A DNA stretch of 64,000 nucleotides from Siphonodentalium dalli (taxonomy: Eukaryota; Mollusca; Scaphopoda; Gadilida; Siphonodentaliidae): positions 85,043,980 through 85,107,979 of the forward strand of contig CP136063.1 of assembly GCA_032622095.1 (NCBI GenBank), read 5' to 3'. The position numbers and the translations under genes are program-made. How positions within the stretch are numbered: position 1 is the first letter of the stretch; every line of letters starts with the position of its first letter. This document shows positions 45,072 to 57,100 of this stretch, in pieces. The notes under the pieces were generated by a model. It saw only the letters and a list, made by a program, of their open reading frames with translations, had not been told where the DNA came from and made no database searches.

Positions 45072-46355
45072 TTACCCATGGTCGCCGTCTTCGCTTAAAT
45101 CGATTTGTAGTACCCCGTCACTGGCCACAGAGTCATCCAAACCCTTGCCCCCTGACGGGTCAGGCGAAAACATGTCCTGCGAGTCACCCTCGTCCGAGGG
45201 GACCTCCGTTTTTACCTTCTTCTCCTCTGCATCGCCTTCCGAATCTGCACCTCGCTTACGTCTAGTACTCTCATTCTGCAGGGGTGGATCTGTAGGGGGG
45301 ATCATATCCTCACCCGATGAAACCACAGAGTCATCAGTAGGGGGAACCATGTCCTGATCTGTTGGGGGCACTGGTGTCACTAGTCCCTCTTCGTCTGCGA
45401 ACTCCGGGTCATTCACCGCAATCTCGCCTTCTTCTTCTTCTTCTTCTGTCTCTCTCTCGTCCTGCGTTCTCTCTCTATCTCGCTCGGTGTCCTGTGCTGC
45501 CTCTCTCGCTCGTTCTTTTTCTTTCACTCGATTACGCTCTGCCTCCTGTGCTTCTTCTCTCTCTCTGTTCGCAGTGGCCAGCCGAATAGCTGCCAACATG
45601 GCATCCGACGGGGGTGACTGTCTAACACCGGAAGGATTGTGGGAATACGGAATATCATCTTGGTGGGGTGCTCTGGCTCTCTGTCGTTTAGATGGACATC
45701 GAAAGTCTGACCTGATGTGGCCCTCTGCCCCACAGGCTAAACACACTGGGGGCCTCCCGCGAAGAATGATTAGCATTTTGATGCCGTCTTGAAAAGTCAC
45801 AATGTGCGGCAATTGGTATTTAACACGATTGTCTGCTTCTAAATCTACTGTAACAATCCCAGTTTTAACCGCCGAATTGTCCGGACCAATGGGTCGCTTT
45901 CGTACCTAACCGATTTCACCCGGCCGTATGAATTGAAGTACTTTCTGATGAAGGATTCTCGGATGTAAGATGGAAGCCAATGCAGTCGGAGACTGAACAC
46001 CGTTACTGTCAACAAAGTTGGGATCATGTCAAGATCAATATAAGGTGCCCTAACACGGTCATAAGAGGCCAACTTTACTGCCTCGGAATGAGAATCAAAT
46101 TGGACAAACCACTCTCGGTCGGAGTCCCCACGCCAAATAACTTCCAACTGCCCGCGGGTTCACATCTGCTGGTAAAGCATGTAAAATGTCAGCACGTACC
46201 AACCTGTGTTGCTTGGGTCTGTAGTCGATGGACATCTTCACTGTAGCATCATATTGCATGGCATCAATATATTCCCGAGTAATTGTCGCCATTTGGTATT
46301 GAGTTGAGCTTCTCTCCAATGGAAAAAAACCAGACCGTCCGGAAGGGCCTGGCAA
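45072..46355 (-). pseudogene. LINE copy 2 ORF1: RNA-binding protein with zinc knuckle (two frameshifts)
   Basis: Three overlapping frames in series: MPGPSGRSGFFPLERSS (46355-46095), LEVIWRGDSDREWFVQFD (to about 45890), then a frame with ADNRVKYQLPHIVTFQDG to the stop at 45072. The shifts lie near 46140 and 45895. The last part has CLACGAEGHIRSDFRCP, a zinc-knuckle-like C-x2-C-x4-H-x6-C with wider final spacing than the usual x4. A charged Glu/Arg-rich stretch and an acidic tail with a basic RRKRG patch follow. ORF1 proteins of this group coat the LINE RNA. Confidence 0.8.
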
Positions 46356-46358
46356 GCG

Positions 46359-46412
46359 AATCTTTAGTAAAGGCGAAAAGATTTATTCGTGAATGAGGAG
46401 AAACCAGAGCTA
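46359..46412 (-). pseudogene. U5 snRNA 5' part, unit B (split by LINE)
   Basis: 5' part of U5 from AGCTCTGGTTTCTCC to loop I plus the 13-bp duplicated target. Compared with intact copies it has CTTTTCGCCTTTAC for CTTTCGCCTTTTAC, and ATTCACG for AAACACG. These small changes beside the insertion suggest relaxed constraint. Confidence 0.95.
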
Positions 46413-46454
46413 AAAGATAAAAAATTCAGAAACAGCCCAACCTAGCAGGCTGCT

Positions 46455-46473
46455 CCACCAAAGAAGGTGTGAT
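46455..46473 (-). promoter_or_regulatory. Candidate PSE of the split U5 (unit B)
   Basis: ATCACACCTTCTTTGGTGG at the same distance upstream as in units A, C and D. Confidence 0.4.
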
Positions 46474-48414
46474 ATGAAACAAAGAAAATTACAACAAAGA
46501 GAAATTACAACAGCGCGACACCTTTTTTCAGCGATAAAGGAATTATCCGCACAAGTCATTGCATGACAATCGAAAAATATCCAATTATAACACTTCTGAC
46601 ATTAACATTTAGGTATTTATTTTGACCCTCGTATATTCTGGAAATTAGAATAGAGTTATACTTCGTTTGGTGACGAATAAGCGAGATCAAGGAATCAGGG
46701 AGCTAAATGTGTTCTAGAGTCCGGGAGCGAGTACACCGTGGAATGCTAAAGGTGAAGGTAACTGAAGAATGACCTTCACCTGATACAGGCGACACGTTAT
46801 TAAAGGATGACATCGCGTTTATTTGATTTGTACATCATATCTAAATAATTTAAACTGGTGAATGAATGGGGGAATGGATTTGTGTGAGCCGGAAATTGAT
46901 TTAACTAGCTGCTGTAGTTCTGGGTTTTTCCAGATCAAATTTGGATGTGGGATAGCCCTGTCGTACACTTTGGGGGTTTATTTTAAAACGTAAACACATG
47001 ACCTATGATTTTTCTTGCATTTTCGGGATCAACTGGTGTCAATCTAACTGAGTAAACATCACTGGTATAGCGGATTAAGGCAAATTTTCAAGACAATTGT
47101 TCAAATTGTGACTAAAGCATGAAACTTTGCACATATGTAGATATACATATACTTATTGGTATTAGATATGGAGCCACGCTGAAATTTCAATTTACCCCTC
47201 TTTTAAGGGGTTTTCAGAATTTAAAGAACGTTTCATGATTATATAACTTGTTAAATGTCGCAATTAATCTTACCATGAAATATGCTATTTAAAATTAGGT
47301 ATATACAATAAGCATGACTCTGAGAGAGATATAATGCCACATTTTTATGGTAAAATTGGAGCTCCCCGTCCAAGATGGCCATCGAAATGGCAACTGAAAG
47401 AGGACATTTTTACGTTTTTCACTAATATCTTCTAGATCAGGTTCTGCTGTATGGAACTGGTTCGGAAATGTGACTTATTTTGAATTTTTCGTGTTAGTGA
47501 TCATTGGAGCAATGAAATAAGCCATTTGAATTATCCCAGTCCCTTCCGATCCCTCAATAATTAGATTATACAGAACTCCGTATGAAATTTCACCAAAAAT
47601 CAACGTTAGAATTCTAGTAAAATTTTAACAAGAAATTGAGAGAACTGTGCAAATTAAGTGAGGCATACAAATACTTATGAATATTTGAACTCAATGGAAA
47701 ACAAAATGTCACTTTGTCTGAAAACTGATGGCTGTCAAAATGGCGGCCAAAACCTGAAGAATTGTAAATATTGCCCCATCATGCCATGTAATCGCTTACA
47801 AGTTGTGATTGACAAATGCAATTGGATATGCTGTCTTATATACATTGAATATTCTCACATCTATGATGCACATTGGTTAGTTTATTTATATAAATGTAAC
47901 CACTGACATTACCAGAATTATTGGACTTTTATATCACAACTTGACATAAAAATCGGCCAAATTTATTTACTTTTCAGGTTTGGACCAATTATTCAAGTAT
48001 ATATCATTGGTATCAAAGATGTTTTGATTTGTCTTAAATGCGTCACACTAATGTGTTCTTAGACAACATTACTCAAGATGGCTTCCAAAATGGCAACCAC
48101 ATTTGGTAATTGTTTTTCACGTATTCCGAGCAGTATTCTCGGTTCCCAAGAGTTAGCAAATTGTAACTCACTTGGTTATAAACCTTGTTGCTTACTCCAC
48201 TGACGACTACATGTTTCATTCTCGTTGTTTGTGTACCTTCTGAGGCGGCATTCATTTTAAATGATGTACTGCAGTATGGAGTTTACCAAAAATTTCTTTT
48301 GGGACTCTATCTATATTTTTAATCAGAAATGGGCAGAACGTCTAAACGGAACTGAGTGAAACCATATTATGTGGCTACTCTCGACCGTTAGCATAAAATC
48401 AATTTAATATATGG

Positions 48415-49865
48415 TGTATATCACAATGGCAACCAGTGAGTGAATGTGTGGTCATAGATGAGGTGAATAGTCCAAGGGAGTTATTGTATGGTCATTATTT
48501 GTGCGAATGAGTAGCCTATACGCATGGTGTGTGTGTGCGGGTATAGTAGCTGTATGTTCACCTGTGTGTTGTTTATGTATATATAGAGTGACTGTATGGT
48601 TATGCGTGGGATATACATGCGAACCTTGGATGACTATTGTCATGGATGGGTGTATATGTATACATATGTTGACTGCATGATCATGTGTGGGACTGTGGGT
48701 GTGTGAATAAATTTGGAGTTGTTGTATGCTTATTATGTGCAATGAATATAGGTGTACATGGAATGACTGTACGGTCATGATGGCTGAAGTGTATATGAAT
48801 ACCTGGATCATAGATGGATGGTCATTGGCGGCGTGTGGGTATATATGAAGTTCCCTTGTTGTCACGGTCGTATATGTGATGTATATGCACCTCTCCCGTG
48901 GCTGTATTATCATTGGTGGAAGTATACGTGGATGTATGATCATGGATGGTGAGTATAGATGGTGAGTGATCATGGTGAGTATAGATGGTGAGTGATCATG
49001 GATGGTGAGTATAGATCGAATGGCTGAATTGTCATGGGCGAGGTATATATGCAAATATGGAGTGTACGAATGGTCGTGCGGTGTATTGGTATATCCATTG
49101 GTGAGGTGTATATGTATACTCGGATTGACTTTGGTTATGAGTGGGATGTATGTGTATACCTTGAGTGGGTATATGGTCATGTGTGTGAAGAAAATATATA
49201 CTGGGAGTGGCCAATATCGAGGTGCTGCGCATTGTATTGCTAGATCTAGAAGGTCTGTATGGTCAATGGTGATGTGTCGATGTACACCTGGAGTGATTCT
49301 ATAATAGGCATTGGTGGGGTGTGTATGTACATTGTATATATTTATTGGCTATATGGCCATGTGTGTTGTCAATATGTATACAGGGAGTATTCGTATGGCC
49401 ATTGAGGTTAATTGGTAAACAAGAAGTGACTGTATGCGCACGAATGTTGTGTATGGGTATACAGTGCATGAGTGGCTGCATTGTATGGAGTGAGGAGTAT
49501 ATTCAAGCTTGGAGTGTGTGAATTGCCATATGTGCGGGGTATGTGGCAAATATATATACAGGGAGTGGTTGTATGGCCAATGGTGAGGCGAATAGGTATA
49601 CAAGAAGTGGCTGTATGATCACGAATGTATGAATATGGATAATGGTTGAAGTGTAAGAGTATACCAGGTGTACCTGAATTGTTGACTCATGGCTGTATAG
49701 TGACAGTCATGTGTGTGGTTTATGGGAAAACCCAAGTGTGGTTGTATGGTCATGGGTGAGGTGTGTGTGTATAAAGCGAGTGGCTACATGGCCACTTGTG
49801 TGGTGTTTATGTATATATAGCATGATTGTGTGGTCGTGGGTGAGTTGTGCAGTTGGACATTTGGT
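48415..49865. repeat. Degenerate minisatellite, unit C
   Basis: Same repeat as 32800-34250. A frame of 242 codons on the minus strand runs through it (His/Tyr/Thr/Ile-rich) and is repeat-driven, not a gene. Confidence 0.8.
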
Positions 49866-51610
49866 GGCTATCACTTTCCATTATAACTTAAGTATATGCT
49901 AATCGATTGGGAGATAATGTCAAAGAGTTCCTCATCTTGGTAGCCTTGTATACGCACAGTTCAGCACAATGGAGGAAACGGCTTTCCTGACATTAGTCAA
50001 TCAATCTGGATGCAAAAGGCCCAGAATTTTATGTTAGTAAGCTTCTTTTTTTTTACTCTTCTCCTAGTTTGACTTTCTAAATGGCCTTCTGGTCAACCTG
50101 CCAGTGCTTTACGCTGGTTATTTCTGTCATTCTAGTGTACTGGGTGTGGGGACGCCTACCCCGATAGACGTGTTATCTGGGCTGACACCAACTTACCTGT
50201 AATGGTTGCACATGTTTTTGGGCCAGAGTAGGCACATAATTAATCCCCTCTCAGTTCAGTTTCAGAGTTCTGCTTATTTCCGTTCAAAATCATGGCCAGA
50301 ATTTTTCGGCAAAATTACATACTGCATGATTTAAAATTAAATTGTCGTGTCGCATAAGGTACTGGGACAACCAGAATAGAACATACATTGTCAGCTGATT
50401 AAGTAACATGTTTAATAACCAAGTTAATCACAATGTGATACCTTTACAGAAGAGCAGAGAATAATGTCCGGGATATATTTGAAGATATCAACTTTTCTAC
50501 CAAATGCTGTGGATATTTTGCAAGCCAGCTTGAGTATATTTTCCTAAAAACACATCAGTGTGACGCATTTAAGAAGGATCAAAACAATAAACACACAAGA
50601 TAGTTCCATTTTACTTGAAATTTTTTTGCAAACCTGAAAAGTTATTTTTTTGTCGATTTTGAGAGAAAATTCCAATAATGTTGGTAATGTAATAGTGCAC
50701 TTATCCATGCTGCATCATACATGTTAGTATTCAATGTACATATGACAGAACAGCCAATTTTATTCATCATCCACACATTTTAAGCGATTGCATGGCACGA
50801 GGGGACAATTTTGACGGCCATTTTTAGCCAAAGTGACAATTTTGGATCCATTGCGTTGAAATATTCATAAGTAATTGTTTGCCTCACTTACTTTGCACAG
50901 TTCTGCCCATTTCTTGTTGAAATATGACTAGAATCCCAATGGTGATTTTTGGTGAAATTTCATGCCGCGTTCTGTAAAATCAAAATATGGAGGGATCAGA
51001 AGGGGCTGGGATCCCAAGAATGCCATATTTCATTGCTCCAGTGACCAGTGAACATAACCAATAAAAAGGTAAGTCACATTTCGAACCAGTTCCATACAGA
51101 AGAAACTGGTCTAAATTTAGAAGATATTAGTGAAAAAAAGTCAAATTTTCCACTTACGGCTGCCATTTTGACGGTCATCTTGGACGGGGAGTTCCAATTT
51201 CGCCATAAGTGTGTGCCATTATAACGCGCTGAGTCATACTTGCTGTATATGCCTAATTTTAAATCGCATATTTCATGGTAAAATTAATTCCGACATTTAA
51301 TAAACTATATAATCACGAAACGCTCTTTAAATTCGGAAAACCCCTTTAAAGAGGGGTTAAAGTGAATGTTCAGCATGGCTCCATAGCTAATATCAATTGG
51401 TATGGTTGGTATGTGAATATGTACATATGTGCAAAAGTTCATGCTTTAGTCACGAAGTGAACAATTCTATTACTAATCTACTCCACTATATTGGTTATCG
51501 CTAACCAGCTAGATTAACGTCTTAATTCGTTTAATCGTTTTTATTAAAATTCAAGACCCACAAACAAATCGAATTTTTATCAATATAACTATATTTTATT
51601 TTATTAATAG

Positions 51611-51727
51611 TACCCCCGGTTAAGGGGAGAGAAAAATAGCCATAAGGCTCATTGCAGTGTTCCTCCGCACGGAAATCTTTAGTAAAAGGCGAAAGATTTA
51701 TTCGTGTTTGAGGAGAAACCAGAGCTA
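51611..51727 (-). ncRNA. U5: U5 spliceosomal snRNA gene (unit C)
   Basis: Intact and identical to the unit A copy: 5' AGCTCTGGTTTCTCC, loop I CGCCUUUUACUAAAG, Sm site UAUUUUUCU, and a 3' hairpin with CCCC and GGGGG. It probably yields functional U5 if transcribed. Confidence 0.95.
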
Positions 51728-51770
51728 AAAGATATAAAAATTCAGAAACAGCCCAACCTAGCAGGCTGCT

Positions 51771-51789
51771 CCACCAAAGAAGGTGTGAT
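51771..51789 (-). promoter_or_regulatory. Candidate PSE of U5 (unit C)
   Basis: ATCACACCTTCTTTGGTGG, 44-62 bp upstream of U5. Confidence 0.4.
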
Positions 51790-51978
51790 ATAAACAAAGA
51801 GAAATTACAACAAAGAGAAATTACAACAGCGCGACACCTTTTTTCAGCGATAAAGGAATTATCCGCACAAGTCATTGCACGACAATCGAAACAATATCCA
51901 ATTATAACACTTCTGACAATAAAATTTAGGTATTTATTTTGACCCTCGTATGTTCTGGAAATTAGAATAGAGTTATAC

Positions 51979-54139
51979 TTCGTTTGGTAGATAGATAGAT
52001 AGATAGATAGATTTATTTCTTATACCATACATCAATGGTTGAAAGAAAACATGTTTACATATGTATACATAATATCAGAGGCAGTGTTGGGCGAATAAGG
52101 AATATATCAATTCAATACAAATATATTGTTCTGGCTGTAATCTATCAGGGGCAGGGTAAACCAGTCACTGGATAAGACCAACGAGGACCCCCACACCATA
52201 CCAACCCAAGGCACAGCCGTGGGGAGGCATAGTATGCGGCCTCTTCCTGACCTCATCAAGTAACTAGTCGACCCTCCATAATCTTGATAAATTTACAGAG
52301 TCTCCTAGCTATCGATGGTTTTCTCGTGGAGAACAAGATTCTTAGTTTCATTGGACTTGGGTAATTCCAATATGACTTGTGCAACAGCATTTTTCGCTCT
52401 GTTGATAATGATTGACAGTAAAACATATAGTGAATTTCGTCACCGATTTGGCCGTTGTTACATAGTGTACATATTCGATCATCATGGGGTGTACTGTGCC
52501 ACCTACCCTTTTCTATTGGTAATGAGTGGTTGCTTGTTCTGAATCGAGCTAGGGTAAATTTTATGTCATCACGAAACTCGGAGATGTAATATTCCTGACC
52601 AAATTCCGGTTTTAATATCCTGTATATTTCTCCTCGACTGGAGCGTTTACACGATTCATGCCATTGTTGAATATATTGATCAGTCAGTTTCTGTTTCACC
52701 AGCGATATGGTTATATTTAAATCTATGGCGGAGTTCTGTCCGATCCACATATATGATAACCCACAATCATTTAAAATACTCTTCACTTTTCTCAGCCAGG
52801 GTGTGTAAAATCCATCAGTTTCGGATATCATGAGGGCAGTTTGATATAGTTTTTGGGCGGGAAAATTAACTGATCCGTTCAAAAGCTTGATCCAATAGCT
52901 AATTATCCTCACCTTAATGGTGACATCGAGGGAGTATCGTCCCAGTTCACCGTATACCATGAAGCTGGGAGTGGTGGATCTCAAGTGTAGCAACATTTTA
53001 CAAAATTTCAAATGCATCCTTTCTATGATGGAGTTGTCTCCCACTCCCCATATTTCTGAACCATAAATAAGAATGGGTAAAACCATAGTGTCAAATAATC
53101 GCAAATGCGCATTGATCGATAGTTTGTGTACACGTCCGATTCTGAAGACTTCATACATTGAATGAGTAGCTTTTCTAACTGCAGCGCGTTTAGCTTCTGT
53201 AAATGACCCATTTCTGGAAAGAAGTATACCTAAATAGTTGAATGAGCTAGCCACTTCTAGATTAATATTATTGAATGAAAAGCCAAGATGTTTGGGTTGT
53301 CGCCCCCGTGAGAAGTAAACTACCTTGGTTTTCGGAATGTTAACCTTTAGTTTCCATATATGGCAGTAGTCTTCGAAACAGTTCAACTGGTACTGCAGAT
53401 CTTTTTTTGATTCGGCGAATAAAACGGTATCGTCAGCGTAAAAAAGGACACACAATTTCAGATAACAGTCTAGTTTTCTCTCCATTTCATTAGAAACTGT
53501 TCCCATTCCCTCCACGTCTGCACTGGCCAAAAAATCGCTCAGGTCATTTATGTACAAGGAAAAAAGAAAAGGGGAGATATTATCACCCTGTTTTAAACCA
53601 ACTGCAGAAGGGAACGGCTCTGACTCTTGGCCATTTGCTAATACTTTCGACTTAAAATTGTCATACATATTCACAATTACGCGATATATTTTACCAGTGA
53701 TTTGGTTTAATCTGAGTTTATACCACATACCTTCTCTCCAAACTCTATCAAAAGCTTTCTCGAAATCTATGAATGCACAGAACATCTTCTTTTTCTTATA
53801 TCTAGCAATTTCAAGTAAAGAATTAATTATAAAAATGTTGTCAATGGTCGAGTGCTTTTTTCGAAATCCTGACTGATTTTCGTGAATTACATTGAACGTA
53901 TGAGAAAATTGTGTGAGTCTCGTATTCAAAATTGACGTAAATAGTTTCCCCAAACAACTCAGTAATGTTATACCCCTATAATTGCCTGGTTCCTGCTTGC
54001 TTCCTTTCTTTTTATATATTGGGATAATAGAACCCACAAGCCATGAATCCGGAATACACCCTATATCGAGCACGTAGTTAAAGAGTTTTATCAGTAACGG
54101 CATGAGTTTTCCCGCTGAAGCTTTTAAGTATTCGTTGGT
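51979..54139 (-). mobile_element. Second LINE, 5'-truncated, inserted upstream of U5 in unit C
   Basis: Element about 51989-54130 on the minus strand with a 3' tail of ATCT repeats (51989-52012). The flanks TTCGTTTGGT (51979-51988) and TTCGTTGGT (54131-54139) are a target duplication with one base lost. Units D and A show the uninterrupted site (ACTTCGTTTGGTGACGAATA). It is unrelated to the U5-targeted LINE. Confidence 0.85.
52256..54130 (-). CDS. Truncated reverse transcriptase of the second LINE
   Basis: The frame is open from the 5' truncation point (54130; first ATG 54103) to the stop at 52256, without a break. It begins inside the RT: NYRGITLLSCLGKLFTS, ENQSGFRKKHSTIDN, CAFIDFEKAFDRVW, GLKQGDNISPFLFSLYINDL, LFYADDTVLF (near 53435), then a C-terminal CTLCNNGQIGDEIHYMFYC motif. 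The endonuclease is missing. The clade is uncertain; I-group (Nimb-like) or CR1-like are possible. An intact frame in a dead-on-arrival copy implies a recent insertion. Confidence 0.85.
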   Translation of the reverse strand, partial: YLKASAGKLMPLLIKLFNYVLDIGCIPDSWLVGSIIPIYKKKGSKQEPGNYRGITLLSCLGKLFTSILNTRLTQFSHTFNVIHENQSGFRKKHSTIDNIFIINSLLEIARYKKKKMFCAFIDFEKAFDRVWREGMWYKLRLNQITGKIYRVIVNMYDNFKSKVLANGQESEPFPSAVGLKQGDNISPFLFSLYINDLSDFLASADVEGMGTVSNEMERKLDCYLKLCVLFYADDTVLFAESKKDLQYQLNCFEDYCHIWKLKVNIPKTKVVYFSRGRQPKHLGFSFNNINLEVASSFNYLGILLSRNGSFTEAKRAAVRKATHSMYEVFRIGRVHKLSINAHLRLFDTMVLPILIYGSEIWGVGDNSIIERMHLKFCKMLLHLRSTTPSFMVYGELGRYSLDVTIKVRIISYWIKLLNGSVNFPAQKLYQTALMISETDGFYTPWLRKVKSILNDCGLSYMWIGQNSAIDLNITISLVKQKLTDQYIQQWHESCKRSSRGEIYRILKPEFGQEYYISEFRDDIKFTLARFRTSNHSLPIEKGRWHSTPHDDRICTLCNNGQIGDEIHYMFYCQSLSTERKMLLHKSYWNYPSPMKLRILFSTRKPSIARRLCKFIKIMEGRLVT

Positions 54140-57100
54140 GACGAATAAGCGAGATCAAGGAATCGGGGAGCTAAATGTGTTCTATAGTCCGGGAGCGAGT
54201 ACACCGTGGAATGCTAAAGGTGAAGGTAACTGAAGAATGACCTTCACCTGATACAGGCGACACGTTATTAAAGGATGACATCGCGTTTATTTGATTTGTA
54301 CATCATATCTAAATAATTTAAACTGGTCAATGAATGGGGGAATGGATTTTTGTGAGCCGGAAATTTATTTAACTAGCTGCTGTAGTTCTGGGTTTTTCCA
54401 GATCAAATTTGGCTGTGGGATAGCCCTGTCGTACACTTTGGGGATTTATTTTAAAACGTAAACACAGGACCTATGATTTTTCTTGCATTTTCGTGATCAA
54501 CTGGTGTCAGTCAATCTAGCTGGGTAAACATCACTGGTATAGCGGATTAAGGCAAATTTTCAAGACAATTGTTCAAATTGTGACTAAAGCATGAAACTTT
54601 TCACATATGTAGATATACATATACTTATTGGTATTAGATGTGGAGCGCGCTGAAATTTCAATTTACCCCTCTTTTAAGGGGTTTTCAGAATTTAAAGAGC
54701 GTTTCATGATCATATAACTTGTTAAATGTCGCAATTAATCTTACCATGAAATATGCTATTTAAAATTAGGTATATACAATAAGCATGACTCTGAGAGATA
54801 TAATGCCACATTTTTATGGTAAAATTGGAGCTCCCCGTCCAAGATGGCCATCGAAATGGCAACTGAAAGAGGACATTTTACGTTTTTCACTAATATCTTC
54901 TAGATCAGGTTCTGCTGTATGGAACTGGTTCGGAAATGTGACTTTATTTTGAATTTTTCGTGTTAGTGATCATTGGAGCAATGAAATAAGCCATTTGAAT
55001 TATCCCAGTCCCTTCCGATCCCTCAATAAGTAGATTATACAGAACTCCGTGTGAAATTTCACCAAAAATCAACGTTAGAATTCTAGTCAAATTTTAACAA
55101 GAAATTGAGAGAACTGTGCAAATTAAGTGAGGCATACAAATACTTATGAATATTTGAACTCAATGGAACAAAAATTGTCACTTTGTTAGAAAACTGATGG
55201 CTGTCAAAATGGCGGCCAAAAAAACCTGAAAATTTGTAAATATTGCCCCATCATGCCACGCAAACGCTTATAAGTTGCGATTGACAAATGCAATTGGCTA
55301 TGCTGCCTTATATACATTGAATATTCTCACATCTATGATGCACATTGGTTAGTTTAGATATATAAATGTAACCACTGACATTACCAGAATTATTGGACTT
55401 TTATATCACAACTTGACATAAAAATCGGCCAAATTTATTTACTTTTCAGGTTTGGACCAATTATTCAAGTATATGGAACTATCTTTGGTATCAAAGATGT
55501 TTTTGATCTGTCTTAAATGCGTCACACTAATGTGTTTTTAGACAACATTGCTCAAGATGGCTTCCAAAATGGCAACCACATTTGGTAAAAAAAATTCACG
55601 CATTCCGAGCAGTATTCTCGGTTCCCAAGAGTTAGCAAATTGTAACTCACTTGGTTATAAACCATGTTACTTACTCCACTGACGACTACATGTTTCATTC
55701 TCGTTGTTTGTGTACCTTCTGAGGCGGCATTCATTTTAAATGATGTACTGCAGTATGGAGTTTATGGAGTTGTTGACTCATGGCTGTATAGTCATGTGTG
55801 TGGTTTATGGGAAAACCCAAGTGTGGTTGTATGGTCATGGGTGAGGTGTATGTGTATAAAGCGAGTGGCTACATGGCCACTTGTGTGGTGTTTATGTATA
55901 TATAGCATGATTGTGTGGTCGTGGGTGAGTTGTGCAGTTGGACATTTGGTGGCTATCACTTTCCATTATAACTTAAGTATATGCTAATCGATTGGGAGAT
56001 AATGTCAAAGAGTTCCTCATCTTGGTAGCCTTGTATACGCACAGTTCAGCACAATGGAGGAAACGGCTTTCCTGACATTAGTCAATCAATCTGGATGCAA
56101 AAGGCCCAGAATTTTATGTTAGTAAGCTTCTTTTTTTTTACTCTTCTCCTAGTTTGACTTTCTAAATGGCCTTCTGGTCAACCTGCCAGTGCTTTACGCT
56201 GGTTATTTCTGTCATTCTAGTGTACTGGGTGTGGGGACGCCTACCCCGATAGACGTGTTATCTGGGCTGACACCAACTTACCTGTAATGGTTGCACATGT
56301 TTTTGGGCCAGAGTAGGCACATAATTAATCCCCTCTCAGTTCAGTTTCAGAGTTCTGCTTATTTCCGTTCAAAATCATGGCCAGAATTTTTCGGCAAAAT
56401 TACATACTGCATGATTTAAAATTAAATTGTCGTGTCGCATAAGGTACTGGGACAACCAGAATAGAACATACACTGTCAGCTGATTAAGTAACATGTTTAA
56501 TAACCAAGTTAATCACAATGTGATACCTTTACAGAAGAGCAGAGAATAATGTCCGGGATATATTTGAAGATATCAACTTTTCTACCAAATGCTGTGGATA
56601 TTTTGCAAGCCAGCTTGAGTATATTTTCCTAAAAACACATCAGTGTGACGCATTTAAGAAGGATCAAAACAATAAACACACAAGATAGTTCCATTTTACT
56701 AGAAATTTTTTTGCAAACCTGAAAAGTTATTTTTTTGTCGATTTTGAGAGAAAATTCCAATAATGTTGGTAATGTAATAGTGCACTTATCCATGCTGCAT
56801 CATACATGTTAGTATTCAATGTACATATGACAGAACAGCCAATTTTATTCATCATCCACAAATTTTAAGCGATTGCATGGCACGAGGGGACAATTTTGAC
56901 GGCCATTTTTAGCCAAAGTGACAATTTTGGATCCATTGCGTTGAAATATTCATAAGTAATTGTTTGCCTCACTTACTTTGCACAGTTCTGCCCATTTCTT
57001 GTTGAAATATGACTAGAATCCCAATGGTGATTTTTGGTGAAATTTCATGCCGCGTTCTGTAAAATCAAAATATGGAGGGATCAGAAGGGGCTGGGATCCC

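Larger units (their letters stand above)
40751..46358 (-). mobile_element. U5-inserted Tx1-like LINE, copy 2 (complete, 5.6 kb)
   Basis: Full element on the minus strand, in the same orientation as U5, between two exact 13-bp copies of AATCTTTAGTAAA (40738-40750, 46359-46371). Layout 5' to 3': a short 5' end, ORF1 with a zinc knuckle, an inter-ORF spacer, ORF2 with APE endonuclease and RT, then a 3' UTR with an A-rich end (AAGAAAAAATAAAATAATTT). Two ORFs, an L1-like endonuclease start and the C-x2-C-x7-H-x4-C end place it in the L1/Tx1 group. Tx1-like is inferred because that clade holds most target-specific relatives. Two frameshifts in ORF1 and one in ORF2 suggest it is inactive but recent. 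Confidence 0.9.
36515..46826 (-). repeat. U5 array, unit B (interrupted by LINE copy 2)
   Basis: Without the LINE and its duplication the unit is about 4.7 kb. It lacks about 580 bp of the left inverted arm: GGTATTACAAATAC near 36755 joins points equivalent to 31470 and 32048 of unit A. Otherwise it is close to unit A. Its U5 gene is split. Confidence 0.85.
46827..54294 (-). repeat. U5 array, unit C (with a second LINE)
   Basis: About 5.3 kb without the 51989-54139 insertion. Its left half with minisatellite resembles units A and B. Its right half shares diagnostic variants with D and E (for example CATGCCGCGTTCTG, and TTGCGTTGAAATATTC), which points to a recombination or conversion boundary within the unit. 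Confidence 0.85.

Noticed and set aside
40738-46371. Explaining all three U5-LINE junctions by tandem duplication of one insertion
   Set aside because: Copies 2 and 3 have different 3' UTR ends and many ORF2 differences, while the surrounding units remain nearly identical. Intact U5 copies also lie between them.
48452-49180. 242-codon minus-strand open frame in unit C, and similar 60-120 codon frames in units A and B
   Set aside because: It lies in a C-poor degenerate minisatellite. The protein is a low-complexity His/Tyr/Thr/Ile mix, and frames are open on both strands.
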